Assembly (NCBI GenBank): GCA_019594195.1
Contig: JAFDTP010000023.1
Span: 1-23,840, forward strand
Direction of reading: 5' to 3'
Length of the DNA: 23,840 nucleotides
Origin: Thermoplasmata archaeon
Lineage (GTDB): Archaea > Thermoplasmatota > Thermoplasmata > Halarchaeoplasmatales > Halarchaeoplasmataceae
The notes beneath the pieces are model-generated. The model saw only the letters and a program-made list of their open reading frames with translations. It was not told the DNA's origin and did no database searches. Below are positions 1-7,124 of the stretch, one piece after another. Position numbers and translations under genes: made by a program. Position 1 is the stretch's first letter. Each line of letters opens with the position of its first letter.

Positions 1-1
1 A

Positions 2-340
2 GATATGGATACCGATGTTGAAGGAGACTGGGATCACGATCTCTCCGGTATGACTTATGAAGACGGCAGTTCCGTTTCAGGGGATGGTTACTATGAAACC
101 GACGACGAAGACGTTGAAGACTTCACGGATAAGGCAAGCTACTCCAATCCGAGATCTTACTGGATGCCGGAGACTCCCGCAGCGGCAGAGGAAAGAGAAC
201 CTATCGATATGGTGATGGTGATCGATAAGTCAGCTAGTATGAAAAACGAAGGTCGAGACTGGTGGGAACATGCAAGAGATGCAGCGATCAGTGTTGTAGA
301 GATGCTGGAAGAAGGCGATAGAGTAGCGATATACGGTTTT
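2..340 (+). CDS. vWA-domain surface protein fragment (inverted piece of neighbouring gene)
   Basis: An open frame enters from the left edge. It encodes an acidic stretch that looks like the second half of a jelly-roll/MAM-like domain (ending SYSNPRSYWMPE), then the first third of a von Willebrand A domain. The vWA start is marked by the MIDAS motif DKSAS and the strand-helix pattern DMVMVIDKSASM...DRVAIYGF. Coding sense stops abruptly at about 340, where the right arm of an inverted repeat begins; the remaining codons to 514 are antisense of the opposite gene. The first residues (MDTDVEGDWDHD) almost repeat the last meaningful residues of the minus-strand giant gene (MDTYVEGDWDH). This piece is therefore probably that protein's true C-terminal continuation, flipped by inversion or chimeric assembly. 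No start codon can be assigned. Confidence 0.6.
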
Positions 341-377
341 GGTGGTCCCAGTCTCCTTCAACATACGTATCCATATC
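2..377. repeat. 36-bp imperfect inverted repeat flanking about 304 bp
   Basis: Arms are 2-37 (plus strand) and 342-377 (reverse complement), matching at 33 of 36 positions. Mismatches are two adjacent bases after GATATGGATAC and one near the end of the arm. Both arms encode the same peptide (DMDT.VEGDWDH), one on each strand. The arms coincide exactly with the point where coding switches strand. Confidence 0.85.
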
Positions 378-3300
378 CTCTCGATCTGCGAAATCTAAAG
401 GTCCGGTACCGTCGATGTTCACCAGGGTCTCGTCGTGCCTCCAGTTATCTTCGCCCTCTTCCATATCATCATAGAAGAAGTACACGGGTTTCTCTATCTC
501 GGCTCGATTGTTGAACTCCATCATCTTGTTCTCAGAACCTTCAGCGGGTCCGTCTCCAGCCGTATCATTCACGATCTCGTCGACCTCTCGCTCAGGATCG
601 ACTCTGACGATCAGGTCCCTTATACCCGGTTCGGATGGACTCCAAGAGACCTCTGCAGTGGCGGTACCAGGTTCCACCTCGAAATAAGAACTACCATCAT
701 CGGAGGTCCTTTCAGAACCTTCAACGAAGAGATTCTCCGCTCCTATGTAATCTTCACCGTCGTGGAATCTTACTATCGTAGATGCTCCTCGATAACCGAT
801 GTTTTCTATGGTCGCTCTAACTTCATAAGAACGGCCTGTGTGAGGTCTATCAGTAGTAAGTTTTATGTCATAATCAGTCACTCTGAGTTCACTCCTACCC
901 TCGATATCCACTTGGCCTTCCTCGTCAAGGTCTTCGCTCTGCTTGCCGAAACTCCACAGAGAAGTGTAGATGAACTCAGCACTGGCATTCTCCGCAGTGG
1001 TATGAACATCTCCCGCAGGCCAATCATCAAAATTGCCCAGCGGGGCTTCGATCCTTTCTAGGTTCGCGCCCATGTAGATTGTTTTAGCGTTGCCGTCATC
1101 ATGAGTGGAAGCAAAGTTTTGGCCATTTGTCCCCTTGAAGAGAACTTCGCCGTACTCATTTGTATCTGTGAAAGTCGTGTAGGAATTACCCTCTTCCAAT
1201 TCATATTTTAAACCGTGACCGACAAGATTGTTCTCTTGACCTATGAGAGCGTCAGTCGTACTTCTCTGGAAGTTTGCATCTTCTTTCATCCCCATCATAT
1301 CTATTACATCGTCAGCATAATCATGATCAGTTTGGTCAAGGAATTCAAGCATATATTCGCCCATGAAGAGCATGTTACCTCCACTGCTCTGTTTTAGATA
1401 CCTCAAAATATTGGAAAGATCGTCTTCAGTGAATATGTCTGGATCTTCATCAAAATGAGACCTCTCTCCAGTTATCCAGAAAACCGAGTTATAGTCAGAC
1501 ATCTCTTGGTAATCTGGTCCATTTGCTAGTGTACCGTCGTTTTCTGTTTCGACCTCGTACCTCTCCCAATCACTGCCTTCTAGATAACCGAGAGCTTCCA
1601 ACGAATCTACAACATCCGCTGTAGTATTATGATAATTTTCATATTCATGTAGATCAGCATCGACGACCAAAGTAGAGTAATGTACGTTTGCAAATATCTC
1701 ATCCTCGCTGATATCTAGATTCTTGTAAGTAATATCATTAGTCTCTGGGTTGGCTTGGTCTATATAACCGTAATAGTCCGCCTTGACCAGTAGTTCATGG
1801 ACACCTAATTCGCTGGCCGTCCACTCGAAAGTTACAGTGGATGTCCCGCCGTTAGCCTCAAGGTAAAGGTCAGCTTCCGTGGGAGGTTCGATGATCTCCT
1901 CACCACCGTTCCTGACCAGCATAGCGGTATTGGCCAGATTTATATCTTCAGGACCGTTATTCCTGAATGTGGCGGTGATCTCTATATCATCCTCATACAT
2001 CGGTGCAGTAGGTTCTATGTTCTGCTGTGTGACAGCGACGTCCACACCGCTCCTGACGGTTATATTGGTGGCCCAACCGATCACTTCTCCAGCAAAGTTC
2101 GTTCTTAATCCAGGGTCCTGTATAGAATCGAAGATGAACGGATTCGTCACAGTCCGCTGGTCGTGATCGAAGTCTTCGTATTCATATCCTCCACCAAAGT
2201 ATCTCTCTTGATCCTCATCGTTTTCTACCTTCACCAAGTTGTCTTCTTCATCCCCAATCATGTTCATCTCGTGGAAGTTTATCTGTTCTTGACCATCATC
2301 ATAATCGACAGGGCTCAACTCGAAGGTGGGTTCTCTGAAGAAGGGTCCGTCTTCATCTACACCTCTTACTTCAGTAGGGTCACTCACCTCGTCAGTCAGA
2401 TCAGGACTTCCCAGATATCCATCTAGCGAATCGTGGATGTGATCCAGATTCACACCTAATAACCATAGGTTACCTGGTATGTCCTCTTCATCTTCAGGGT
2501 CGTACTCGAGATAATCGATCAATTCACTTGCAACTTCGCCATCCTCTAACAGAGTACTCTCGTCATTTTCCGTTTCGTTTCCTGCGATCCAAACGACTAT
2601 ACTATATTCTTCGAATTCAATACCGTCGTCCTCTACCTCATCACTCCCAGTAACATCCTCATCAGTTTCTAGTACTTCCTCGTGATAATCAAGATTCAAT
2701 CCTGAAAGCGAATTGCTCATCAACTCCGCATCTGGCAGTCTTCTAGCACTCCTATCCTCGACCAAAAGAACGTTCGGATCGACCACCAATTCGATGGTCT
2801 CATTAGCCCCTTCGTACTCTTCATCTTCACTAGGTTCGACATCGATCTCTATCTCATGATGGCCGCTGCCAAGTATTTCAAATTCCCCAGTTATCTCAGT
2901 AGGGGCCGGACCGTGCTCTATTTTCACTCCTTCATCTTGGGCAACGATCCTTTCATCCTCTTTATACTCGTCTAACATCGTCCAATCCACAGACACGTTT
3001 CCCCTACCATGATTATACACTTCGGCTGTTAATTCTAAATCATCACCGTGGGAGGGCGAGCGTTCATCATATTCTATCCTGCCGATCTCGAGTTCCTTAG
3101 GATGTCTCTCTGCGGGTCTCTTACCGACGTTCAACCTGACCCATTCTTCAACACTACCTTCACCTATTTCAGCAACAACTCTCAAATTATAGCTCTTCTC
3201 GTCAGCATCTGAAGAGACGTTAACATCATCACTACTATATCTATTTCCAGATCCAGGATCTAAACTTATCTCTTCTCCACTATCGTACTCATCCCACAGC

Positions 3301-3929
3301 TGATCGTCATTTACTGGAAGATGAACGTCTATGTCCTCAACATCATCTATATTTTCGAGTTCGGCGACTATCTCTACCCCCTCACCCTGCTCCGCATAAT
3401 CTCTCCAATCGTGTATGTAGCGGATATAGGCTTTCCTGAAGTCCGGGGACCCGGGTACCTCTTCTGATAGTTCTGTTCGATATACGACTCGACTTCTATC
3501 GAGATCATGGATGGCCAATTCTATATCGGTATCCCCCTCTTCGAATAATTCACCCTCGATGGTGATGACTTCACCGATAGACCAGGTATCTTCTCCGCCT
3601 TCTATACTCAGATCAACATCCGGGTAAATCTCACCGAATCGATATCTATCCTCAGTGGTACCATCATCACCTTCATAGATAAAAGTGAACTCGATATCAT
3701 CGGTCTCTAAACTACTGCCGCTTTGAAGGGTTATGGTCACGATATCTTCTTCTTCTCTGAAGTAGTCCGCTGTGAATTCATTGTGGTCGCCTCTATCGGG
3801 CGAATCCAGATGGGTGACTGCGGCAAAAACGCTTGAAAAAAGGACCACAGTTATACCCAATGTCAAAATAGTTCCGACCACTTCAGAAACTGCCTCTTCA
3901 TCATCAAATAATCTATTGAGCCGGTTCAT
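288..3929 (-). CDS. Large pilin-like, CARDB-repeat surface protein (3' end chimeric)
   Basis: The ORF has 1213 codons, of which about 1195 look real. The N-terminus (residues 12-40, AVSEVVGTILTLGITVVLF) matches the archaeal type IV pilin N-terminal pattern (Pilin_N). This suggests processing by a prepilin peptidase and export. The exterior is very acidic: beta-sandwich/CARDB-like regions at roughly 280-385, 640-760 and 1000-1150 alternate with two Rossmann-like units. Those units begin VLLVEDRSARR (about 387) and STLVVDADLHEY (about 768), each with a WI.G strand, and resemble GATase1/ThuA-like modules. A jelly-roll/MAM-like start (FFYDDMEEGEDNW) follows at about 1155. The ATG has GGAGAT upstream. 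After DWDH the last 18 codons are antisense of the vWA fragment, so the natural C-terminus is missing. A role in adhesion or cell-surface recognition is inferred. Confidence 0.75.
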   Translation of the reverse strand: MNRLNRLFDDEEAVSEVVGTILTLGITVVLFSSVFAAVTHLDSPDRGDHNEFTADYFREEEDIVTITLQSGSSLETDDIEFTFIYEGDDGTTEDRYRFGEIYPDVDLSIEGGEDTWSIGEVITIEGELFEEGDTDIELAIHDLDRSRVVYRTELSEEVPGSPDFRKAYIRYIHDWRDYAEQGEGVEIVAELENIDDVEDIDVHLPVNDDQLWDEYDSGEEISLDPGSGNRYSSDDVNVSSDADEKSYNLRVVAEIGEGSVEEWVRLNVGKRPAERHPKELEIGRIEYDERSPSHGDDLELTAEVYNHGRGNVSVDWTMLDEYKEDERIVAQDEGVKIEHGPAPTEITGEFEILGSGHHEIEIDVEPSEDEEYEGANETIELVVDPNVLLVEDRSARRLPDAELMSNSLSGLNLDYHEEVLETDEDVTGSDEVEDDGIEFEEYSIVVWIAGNETENDESTLLEDGEVASELIDYLEYDPEDEEDIPGNLWLLGVNLDHIHDSLDGYLGSPDLTDEVSDPTEVRGVDEDGPFFREPTFELSPVDYDDGQEQINFHEMNMIGDEEDNLVKVENDEDQERYFGGGYEYEDFDHDQRTVTNPFIFDSIQDPGLRTNFAGEVIGWATNITVRSGVDVAVTQQNIEPTAPMYEDDIEITATFRNNGPEDINLANTAMLVRNGGEEIIEPPTEADLYLEANGGTSTVTFEWTASELGVHELLVKADYYGYIDQANPETNDITYKNLDISEDEIFANVHYSTLVVDADLHEYENYHNTTADVVDSLEALGYLEGSDWERYEVETENDGTLANGPDYQEMSDYNSVFWITGERSHFDEDPDIFTEDDLSNILRYLKQSSGGNMLFMGEYMLEFLDQTDHDYADDVIDMMGMKEDANFQRSTTDALIGQENNLVGHGLKYELEEGNSYTTFTDTNEYGEVLFKGTNGQNFASTHDDGNAKTIYMGANLERIEAPLGNFDDWPAGDVHTTAENASAEFIYTSLWSFGKQSEDLDEEGQVDIEGRSELRVTDYDIKLTTDRPHTGRSYEVRATIENIGYRGASTIVRFHDGEDYIGAENLFVEGSERTSDDGSSYFEVEPGTATAEVSWSPSEPGIRDLIVRVDPEREVDEIVNDTAGDGPAEGSENKMMEFNNRAEIEKPVYFFYDDMEEGEDNWRHDETLVNIDGTGPLDFADREDMDTYVEGDWDHQNRISLLYRLLPASLQH

Positions 3930-3962
3930 AATATCTCCAAGATGGTGTTAATGAGTCTGACA

Positions 3963-3978
3963 AACTTATTTAAAGATT
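3963..3978 (-). promoter_or_regulatory. Promoter (TATA) of the surface-protein gene
   Basis: On the minus strand an AATCTTTAAATAAG element lies about 40 bp before the ATG at 3929. This is correct spacing for a TATA box giving a short 5' leader that contains the GGAGAT ribosome binding site. Confidence 0.45.
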
Positions 3979-4130
3979 GGGCGGAAATTACCATCGAAAC
4001 ATGGGAAATAAGGTCTCTTCGATGATAAAAAAACGCTGCCCAGAATACGATATACATGTTGACCGGGATCTTTTAAAGAGGTAGTTCTAGATGATTCTAT
4101 ATCTAAACTATCTAACTAAATAAAAAAGGA

Positions 4131-4140
4131 AAACTTTATG
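4131..4140 (+). promoter_or_regulatory. Candidate TATA box of the seven-gene coiled-coil operon
   Basis: AAACTTTATG follows an A-rich tract (AAATAAAAAAGGA, BRE-like). It sits about 48 bp before the ATG at 4188, so transcription would start near 4160 and leave a leader with AGGTGA. The rest of 3979-4130 shows nothing else that I can support. Confidence 0.4.
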
Positions 4141-4187
4141 TTTTGTTAAAACATTGTTCCATCAAGAACTTAATAACAGGTGAAAGA

Positions 4188-4487
4188 ATGGGAGAAGACT
4201 CCGAAGTAGGGATATTTGAGAGGACGAAAAGTTTCTTTCAGAACAAAGCCATAACCCCTTCCGATAAGGCTGACGAATTCATAACTAGAAAGATGCCTGA
4301 ATACATCGAGGAATACAAGTTGGCCACAAAATCCGATCTAAAAGGTATAGACAAAAGGATCGAGGTTTTTGTGGAAGAGATATCTGAGATGAAAGATTGG
4401 AAGGCCGAGACGGAAAAAAAGGTCCACGAAGATATACGCAGGATCGAAAGGTTGGAAAAGAAGCTAGGAGTGGAGGAGGATAAATGA
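4188..4487 (+). CDS. Soluble coiled-coil protein (operon gene 1)
   Basis: 99 residues, highly charged, no membrane segment. The start at 4188 is chosen over an upstream in-frame ATG (4143) because AGGTGA lies 4 bases before it. Residues about 25-50 carry PEYIEEYKLATKSD. A continuous coiled coil follows to the end, closing with RRIERLEKKLG. The same plan (aromatic/acidic motif X-I-E/D-x-aromatic-x-L-A/V, then a coiled coil ending R-I/L-E/D-R-L-E) recurs in operon genes 2 and 4, which makes them paralogues. The stop overlaps the next start (ATGA), indicating translational coupling. The family is not recognised. A loose resemblance to coiled-coil archaellum accessory proteins (ArlC/D/E) is possible but unproven, and no archaellum motor genes are nearby. 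Confidence 0.8.
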   Translation: MGEDSEVGIFERTKSFFQNKAITPSDKADEFITRKMPEYIEEYKLATKSDLKGIDKRIEVFVEEISEMKDWKAETEKKVHEDIRRIERLEKKLGVEEDK

Positions 4488-4834
4488 TGGCGGCCTACAC
4501 AGTCCTTTTAACTATACTGGTGATACTGATACTCGTCGGTATATACTTCTTCTTCAGACATAGAGCTAGGAAAAAAGCCCTTAAAAAAGAGTACGGCCAC
4601 GTACCGAGCCACACAGAACTCTATTTCGAGGAATACTTTGAAGACATGATAGAGAGCTGGGACCTCGTTAAAAAGGACGAAGCACAACAATGGGCTCAAA
4701 ACATGGAAACAAGGTTGGATGACCTTTCCAACAGGATCGAATCTCTCAAGTCCAATAAAAAAGATATCGATCAGGAACTCAATATAGTCGAAAACAGGAT
4801 AGACAGATTAGAAGCTAAGGAGGGAAAGAGGTGA
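4484..4834 (+). CDS. Membrane-anchored coiled-coil protein (operon gene 2)
   Basis: 116 residues. One N-terminal transmembrane helix (about 4-24, VLLTILVILILVGIYFFF) is followed by a basic stop-transfer stretch (RHRARKKALKK), predicting a cytoplasmic C-terminal domain. That domain has the operon's shared motif (EEYFEDMIESWDLVKKDE) and a coiled coil ending NRIDRLEAKEG. It is therefore a membrane-tethered paralogue of genes 1 and 4. The start overlaps the preceding stop by four bases. No known family is recognised. Confidence 0.8.
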   Translation: MMAAYTVLLTILVILILVGIYFFFRHRARKKALKKEYGHVPSHTELYFEEYFEDMIESWDLVKKDEAQQWAQNMETRLDDLSNRIESLKSNKKDIDQELNIVENRIDRLEAKEGKR

Positions 4835-4838
4835 AAAC

Positions 4839-5252
4839 ATGGCTTTGTCAGAGACTATAGCCAATAATTTTATTCCCATCTTTTACTCGATAGTCGTTAT
4901 AGTAGTTCTCCTCATCGTAGCTAAAGTCATACATACTAGGGAAAAATCGAAGGAAAGAAGAGACCTCGCCGAGTTCAGACTCAAACATAAGAAGTTAGAT
5001 ATGCAGAGAAAACAGCAGCATCTGGAAAAACTGAAAGAGGCTTCGATGGTCCTTAAGGACGATGAAAAAAAGAAGATAGACGAGATAGAGAGAGACAAAG
5101 CGGTCTTGTCCCGTAGATCATTAGCGATGATGAACGAGATCGAAGAAAGGATGCAGAGACTGGAGCGTGGAGCCGATAACGCTAAACTGATGAAGACGAT
5201 GAAACAGATAGACCGAGCTGAAAAAGAGTTGTTTGGTAAGGAGGATAGATAA
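4839..5252 (+). CDS. Membrane-anchored long coiled-coil protein (operon gene 3)
   Basis: 137 residues. A single transmembrane helix (about 10-30, FIPIFYSIVVIVVLLIVAKVI) is followed by about 100 residues of very charged helix rich in Lys, Glu and Arg (KSKERRDLAEFRLKHKK..., EIEERMQRLERG). The ATG lies 4 bases after the preceding TGA, and AGGTGA embedded in that stop serves as its ribosome binding site. It lacks the paralogue motif of genes 1, 2 and 4, so it is probably a different partner. The topology suggests a membrane-bound scaffold facing the cytoplasm. Function unknown. Confidence 0.78.
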   Translation: MALSETIANNFIPIFYSIVVIVVLLIVAKVIHTREKSKERRDLAEFRLKHKKLDMQRKQQHLEKLKEASMVLKDDEKKKIDEIERDKAVLSRRSLAMMNEIEERMQRLERGADNAKLMKTMKQIDRAEKELFGKEDR

Positions 5253-5254
5253 AG

Positions 5255-5584
5255 ATGAATGAATTTGCAAATAAAAGTGCAAAAAAGACCTCGGATATAT
5301 TGGATCGTATCGAAGAAACTCTCTTCCCCGGGGATATCGAGATCGAAGGTACAGGATATGACAGAAGGATATTCGATAGAAGATTGGAGAAGTACCTGGA
5401 CAAGCACTTCGATGAGTATATAGATGAATTCGAACTCGTCCGGGAACTTCACCTGCATGTTTACGAGGACAAATTCGAATCCTGTGAGGAAGATGTCGAG
5501 AGATTAGAAAACTTCCAAAGGGACATAGAGGCAGAATTGGACTCGCTTAAGAGAAGGCTCGACAGATTAGAAGAGGAACTGTAG
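5255..5584 (+). CDS. Soluble coiled-coil protein (operon gene 4)
   Basis: 109 residues, acidic, no membrane helix. Residues about 45-72 carry the shared motif (LDKHFDEYIDEFELVREL), and the C-terminal half is a coiled coil ending RRLDRLEEEL. It is the third paralogue in the operon and the closest in plan to gene 1. The start lies two bases after the preceding TAA, with GGAGG 10-12 bases upstream. The N-terminal 40 residues (ANKSAKKTSDILDRIEETLFPGD) differ between paralogues and may set specificity. Function unknown. Confidence 0.8.
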   Translation: MNEFANKSAKKTSDILDRIEETLFPGDIEIEGTGYDRRIFDRRLEKYLDKHFDEYIDEFELVRELHLHVYEDKFESCEEDVERLENFQRDIEAELDSLKRRLDRLEEEL

Positions 5585-5596
5585 GAGGGGAAGTCA

Positions 5597-5938
5597 GTGG
5601 GGAAAAATGTAGTGGACAAAAGACGTTTCAAAAGGGTCATAAACAGCTACGTTTTGGCCCAGGATGACCCGGGGAAAAATTTAGAACTCCTAAAGAAGTA
5701 TCTGAAAAAGAAGGGCATAGCTGACGTTAGTATCGATATCTTAAAGAGGGAGATATCATCTCAAATAAAAAACAAGAGAAAGAAAAAGAAGATGAGTAAG
5801 ATAGAGACCCGCCTCTTCAAGAAAGAAGACGAGGAAAAAAGCTACCGCTACGGTTCAGCGTTCTGCGGCAATTGCTACATGTTTAAAGATTATGAGAAAG
5901 AATGCCCTTACTGCGGAAAACTCGAAATGACTAGATAG
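5597..5938 (+). CDS. Basic zinc-ribbon protein (operon gene 5)
   Basis: 113 residues, GTG start preceded by GGAGGGG at 5584-5590. The N-terminal 55 residues look like a small helical domain (DKRRFKRVINSYVL...LLKKYLKKKG). A very basic linker follows (KNKRKKKKMSK), which could contact nucleic acid or acidic partners. A C-terminal zinc ribbon is made by Cys90/Cys93 (CGNC) and Cys103/Cys106 (CPYC). It lies between the coiled-coil and PRC-barrel genes with only 12 bp gaps, so it is probably part of the same complex or its regulator. No named family recognised. Confidence 0.75.
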   Translation: MGKNVVDKRRFKRVINSYVLAQDDPGKNLELLKKYLKKKGIADVSIDILKREISSQIKNKRKKKKMSKIETRLFKKEDEEKSYRYGSAFCGNCYMFKDYEKECPYCGKLEMTR

Positions 5939-5949
5939 GAGGTAATCAG

Positions 5950-6447
5950 ATGGACACTATCTTGTATTCACAGATCATAAGAAAAAAGGTCGATACCCCT
6001 GCTAAAAAAGGAAAGGCTAAGTTGGTAGATGTGCTTGCGACTCAATCTAAAGGTTATTGGGAAGCAAACGAAGTCATGATCGAAACGGGGCTTATAGACA
6101 GTAAGGGGAGGTTTTTTTCGACCGATGAGATCAGTAATCTATCGGGCGAAGAGAACCTCGTGGTGAGTAAACCTATAGAGAAAGGCAGCAGCACTCCTGC
6201 CGATGACAATGAGATATACCTGAGCAGGTTGGACGGTAGAAAAGTCGAAACCCACGACGGACGAGAAGTGGGTAGGATATACGACTACGAGATATACACT
6301 AGCTCGCATCCCTGGAAGATCTGGAAACTGCTGATCGATCCGACTGGACTTTCACCGTTGAAAAGACGTATCAGGATCCCGACAAAAAATATTTCTGATA
6401 TACAAAATAAAAAATTGGTCCTAAAAGAAGGATATAAAGGTGTATGA
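5950..6447 (+). CDS. PRC-barrel domain protein (operon gene 6)
   Basis: 165 residues with a strong ribosome binding site (TAGGAGGTAATC) before the ATG. Residues about 88-155 form a PRC-barrel: YLSRLDGRKVETHDGREVGRIYDYEI, then WKIWKLLIDPTG and IRIPTKNISDI. Residues 1-60 (ILYSQIIRKKVDTPAKKGKAKLVDVL) look like a second, more divergent copy. PRC-barrels are small beta-barrels used for protein contacts, including the haloarchaeal FtsZ-membrane linkers CdpB1/B2. A similar adaptor role here is inferred only from the fold and the membrane coiled-coil neighbours. It overlaps the next gene by 8 bases. Confidence 0.75.
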   Translation: MDTILYSQIIRKKVDTPAKKGKAKLVDVLATQSKGYWEANEVMIETGLIDSKGRFFSTDEISNLSGEENLVVSKPIEKGSSTPADDNEIYLSRLDGRKVETHDGREVGRIYDYEIYTSSHPWKIWKLLIDPTGLSPLKRRIRIPTKNISDIQNKKLVLKEGYKGV

Positions 6448-6658
6448 ATTGACCGCCGCGTACTTGTTGATCCTCGCGCTGATGATATATTCCGTGTTGG
6501 TCACCTACCTATACTTGAGATTGAAAAGTAAAAAACGTAAGAGAGATAAACGCGATGACGACCTAGATATGAAGATCCAGGAGATCGGAACTAGACTAGA
6601 CAGGATAAGGGAAGAATCACGCGAAACGAACATAGACCTGGATGACGAAGACTGGTGA
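6440..6658 (+). CDS. Small membrane-anchored protein (operon gene 7)
   Basis: 72 residues, GTG start inside the end of the PRC-barrel gene, with AGAAGGA upstream. One transmembrane helix (about 4-26, LTAAYLLILALMIYSVLVTYLYL) is followed by a basic patch (RLKSKKRKRDKR) and a short acidic helix with GTRLDRIREES. This echoes the RLDRLE endings of the paralogues. It is the third membrane anchor of the operon. No family recognised. Confidence 0.7.
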   Translation: MYELTAAYLLILALMIYSVLVTYLYLRLKSKKRKRDKRDDDLDMKIQEIGTRLDRIREESRETNIDLDDEDW

Positions 6659-6775
6659 TCCAACCTTTTTCGTGGAAAACAAGGACAAAGCTTAAATCTG
6701 TTGCTATCTATTTTAGAATGGTCCTTACCAAAAAGAAGTAAGGATGGACTTAGATAGGATGGATGGGATGCCCCA

Positions 6776-7111
6776 ATGTGTAGATATAAATTCGGAGATG
6801 AAAAATGTTCTTACCCTAGCAATATGGCGCTAGAATGTGTAGGAGAAGAGAATTGCCGTTATGTAGGAGATCGTGAAGATGGACCTCCATCGGAGCCTTT
6901 TATAGGTGATACGGGAACTACAGAGTCAAAGGATGGATCCTTAGAAGATCATCGATGCCCCAACACCAAGACCGGCATCTACTGTAAAAAGTACGGGTAC
7001 TTTCACTGCGCTGGAGAAGAGAACTGCGAGGACCCGGAAGACTATATGGATCATCTAGAGGATCATCGAGAGAAATTTAAAAATATAGATATAGAGAAAG
7101 ATATCGATTGA
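6776..7111 (+). CDS. Duplicated Cys-rich (CxGEENC) protein
   Basis: 111 residues with two copies of one four-cysteine module. The first has Cys2, Cys11, Cys21 and Cys27 (ECVGEENCRY); the second has Cys60, Cys69, Cys77 and Cys83 (HCAGEENCED). A Gly/Ser/Asp-rich linker joins them. The spacing suggests each module binds one metal (zinc or Fe-S). Related single modules appear in archaeal small proteins, but I cannot name a family. It has its own candidate promoter (AAGCTTAAAT near 6690), so it is probably separate from the upstream operon. It converges with the GPN GTPase gene (13 bp apart). No in-frame upstream ATG competes with 6776. Confidence 0.72.
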   Translation: MCRYKFGDEKCSYPSNMALECVGEENCRYVGDREDGPPSEPFIGDTGTTESKDGSLEDHRCPNTKTGIYCKKYGYFHCAGEENCEDPEDYMDHLEDHREKFKNIDIEKDID

Positions 7112-7124
7112 TAATATCCATATA

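Noticed and set aside
435..2426. Several plus-strand open frames opposite the surface gene
   Set aside because: They lack ribosome binding sites and family motifs, and are antisense to a long, well-supported acidic protein.
4188..6658. Archaellum (arl) operon
   Set aside because: Coiled-coil proteins alone recall ArlC/D/E, but there is no archaellin, ArlH/I ATPase or ArlJ nearby and no specific motif.
6715..6746. Short hairpin (TCCTTAC/GTAAGGA) and 7-codon ORF before the Cys-rich gene
   Set aside because: A 7-bp arm and a tiny ORF are easily expected by chance; no leader-peptide logic is visible.
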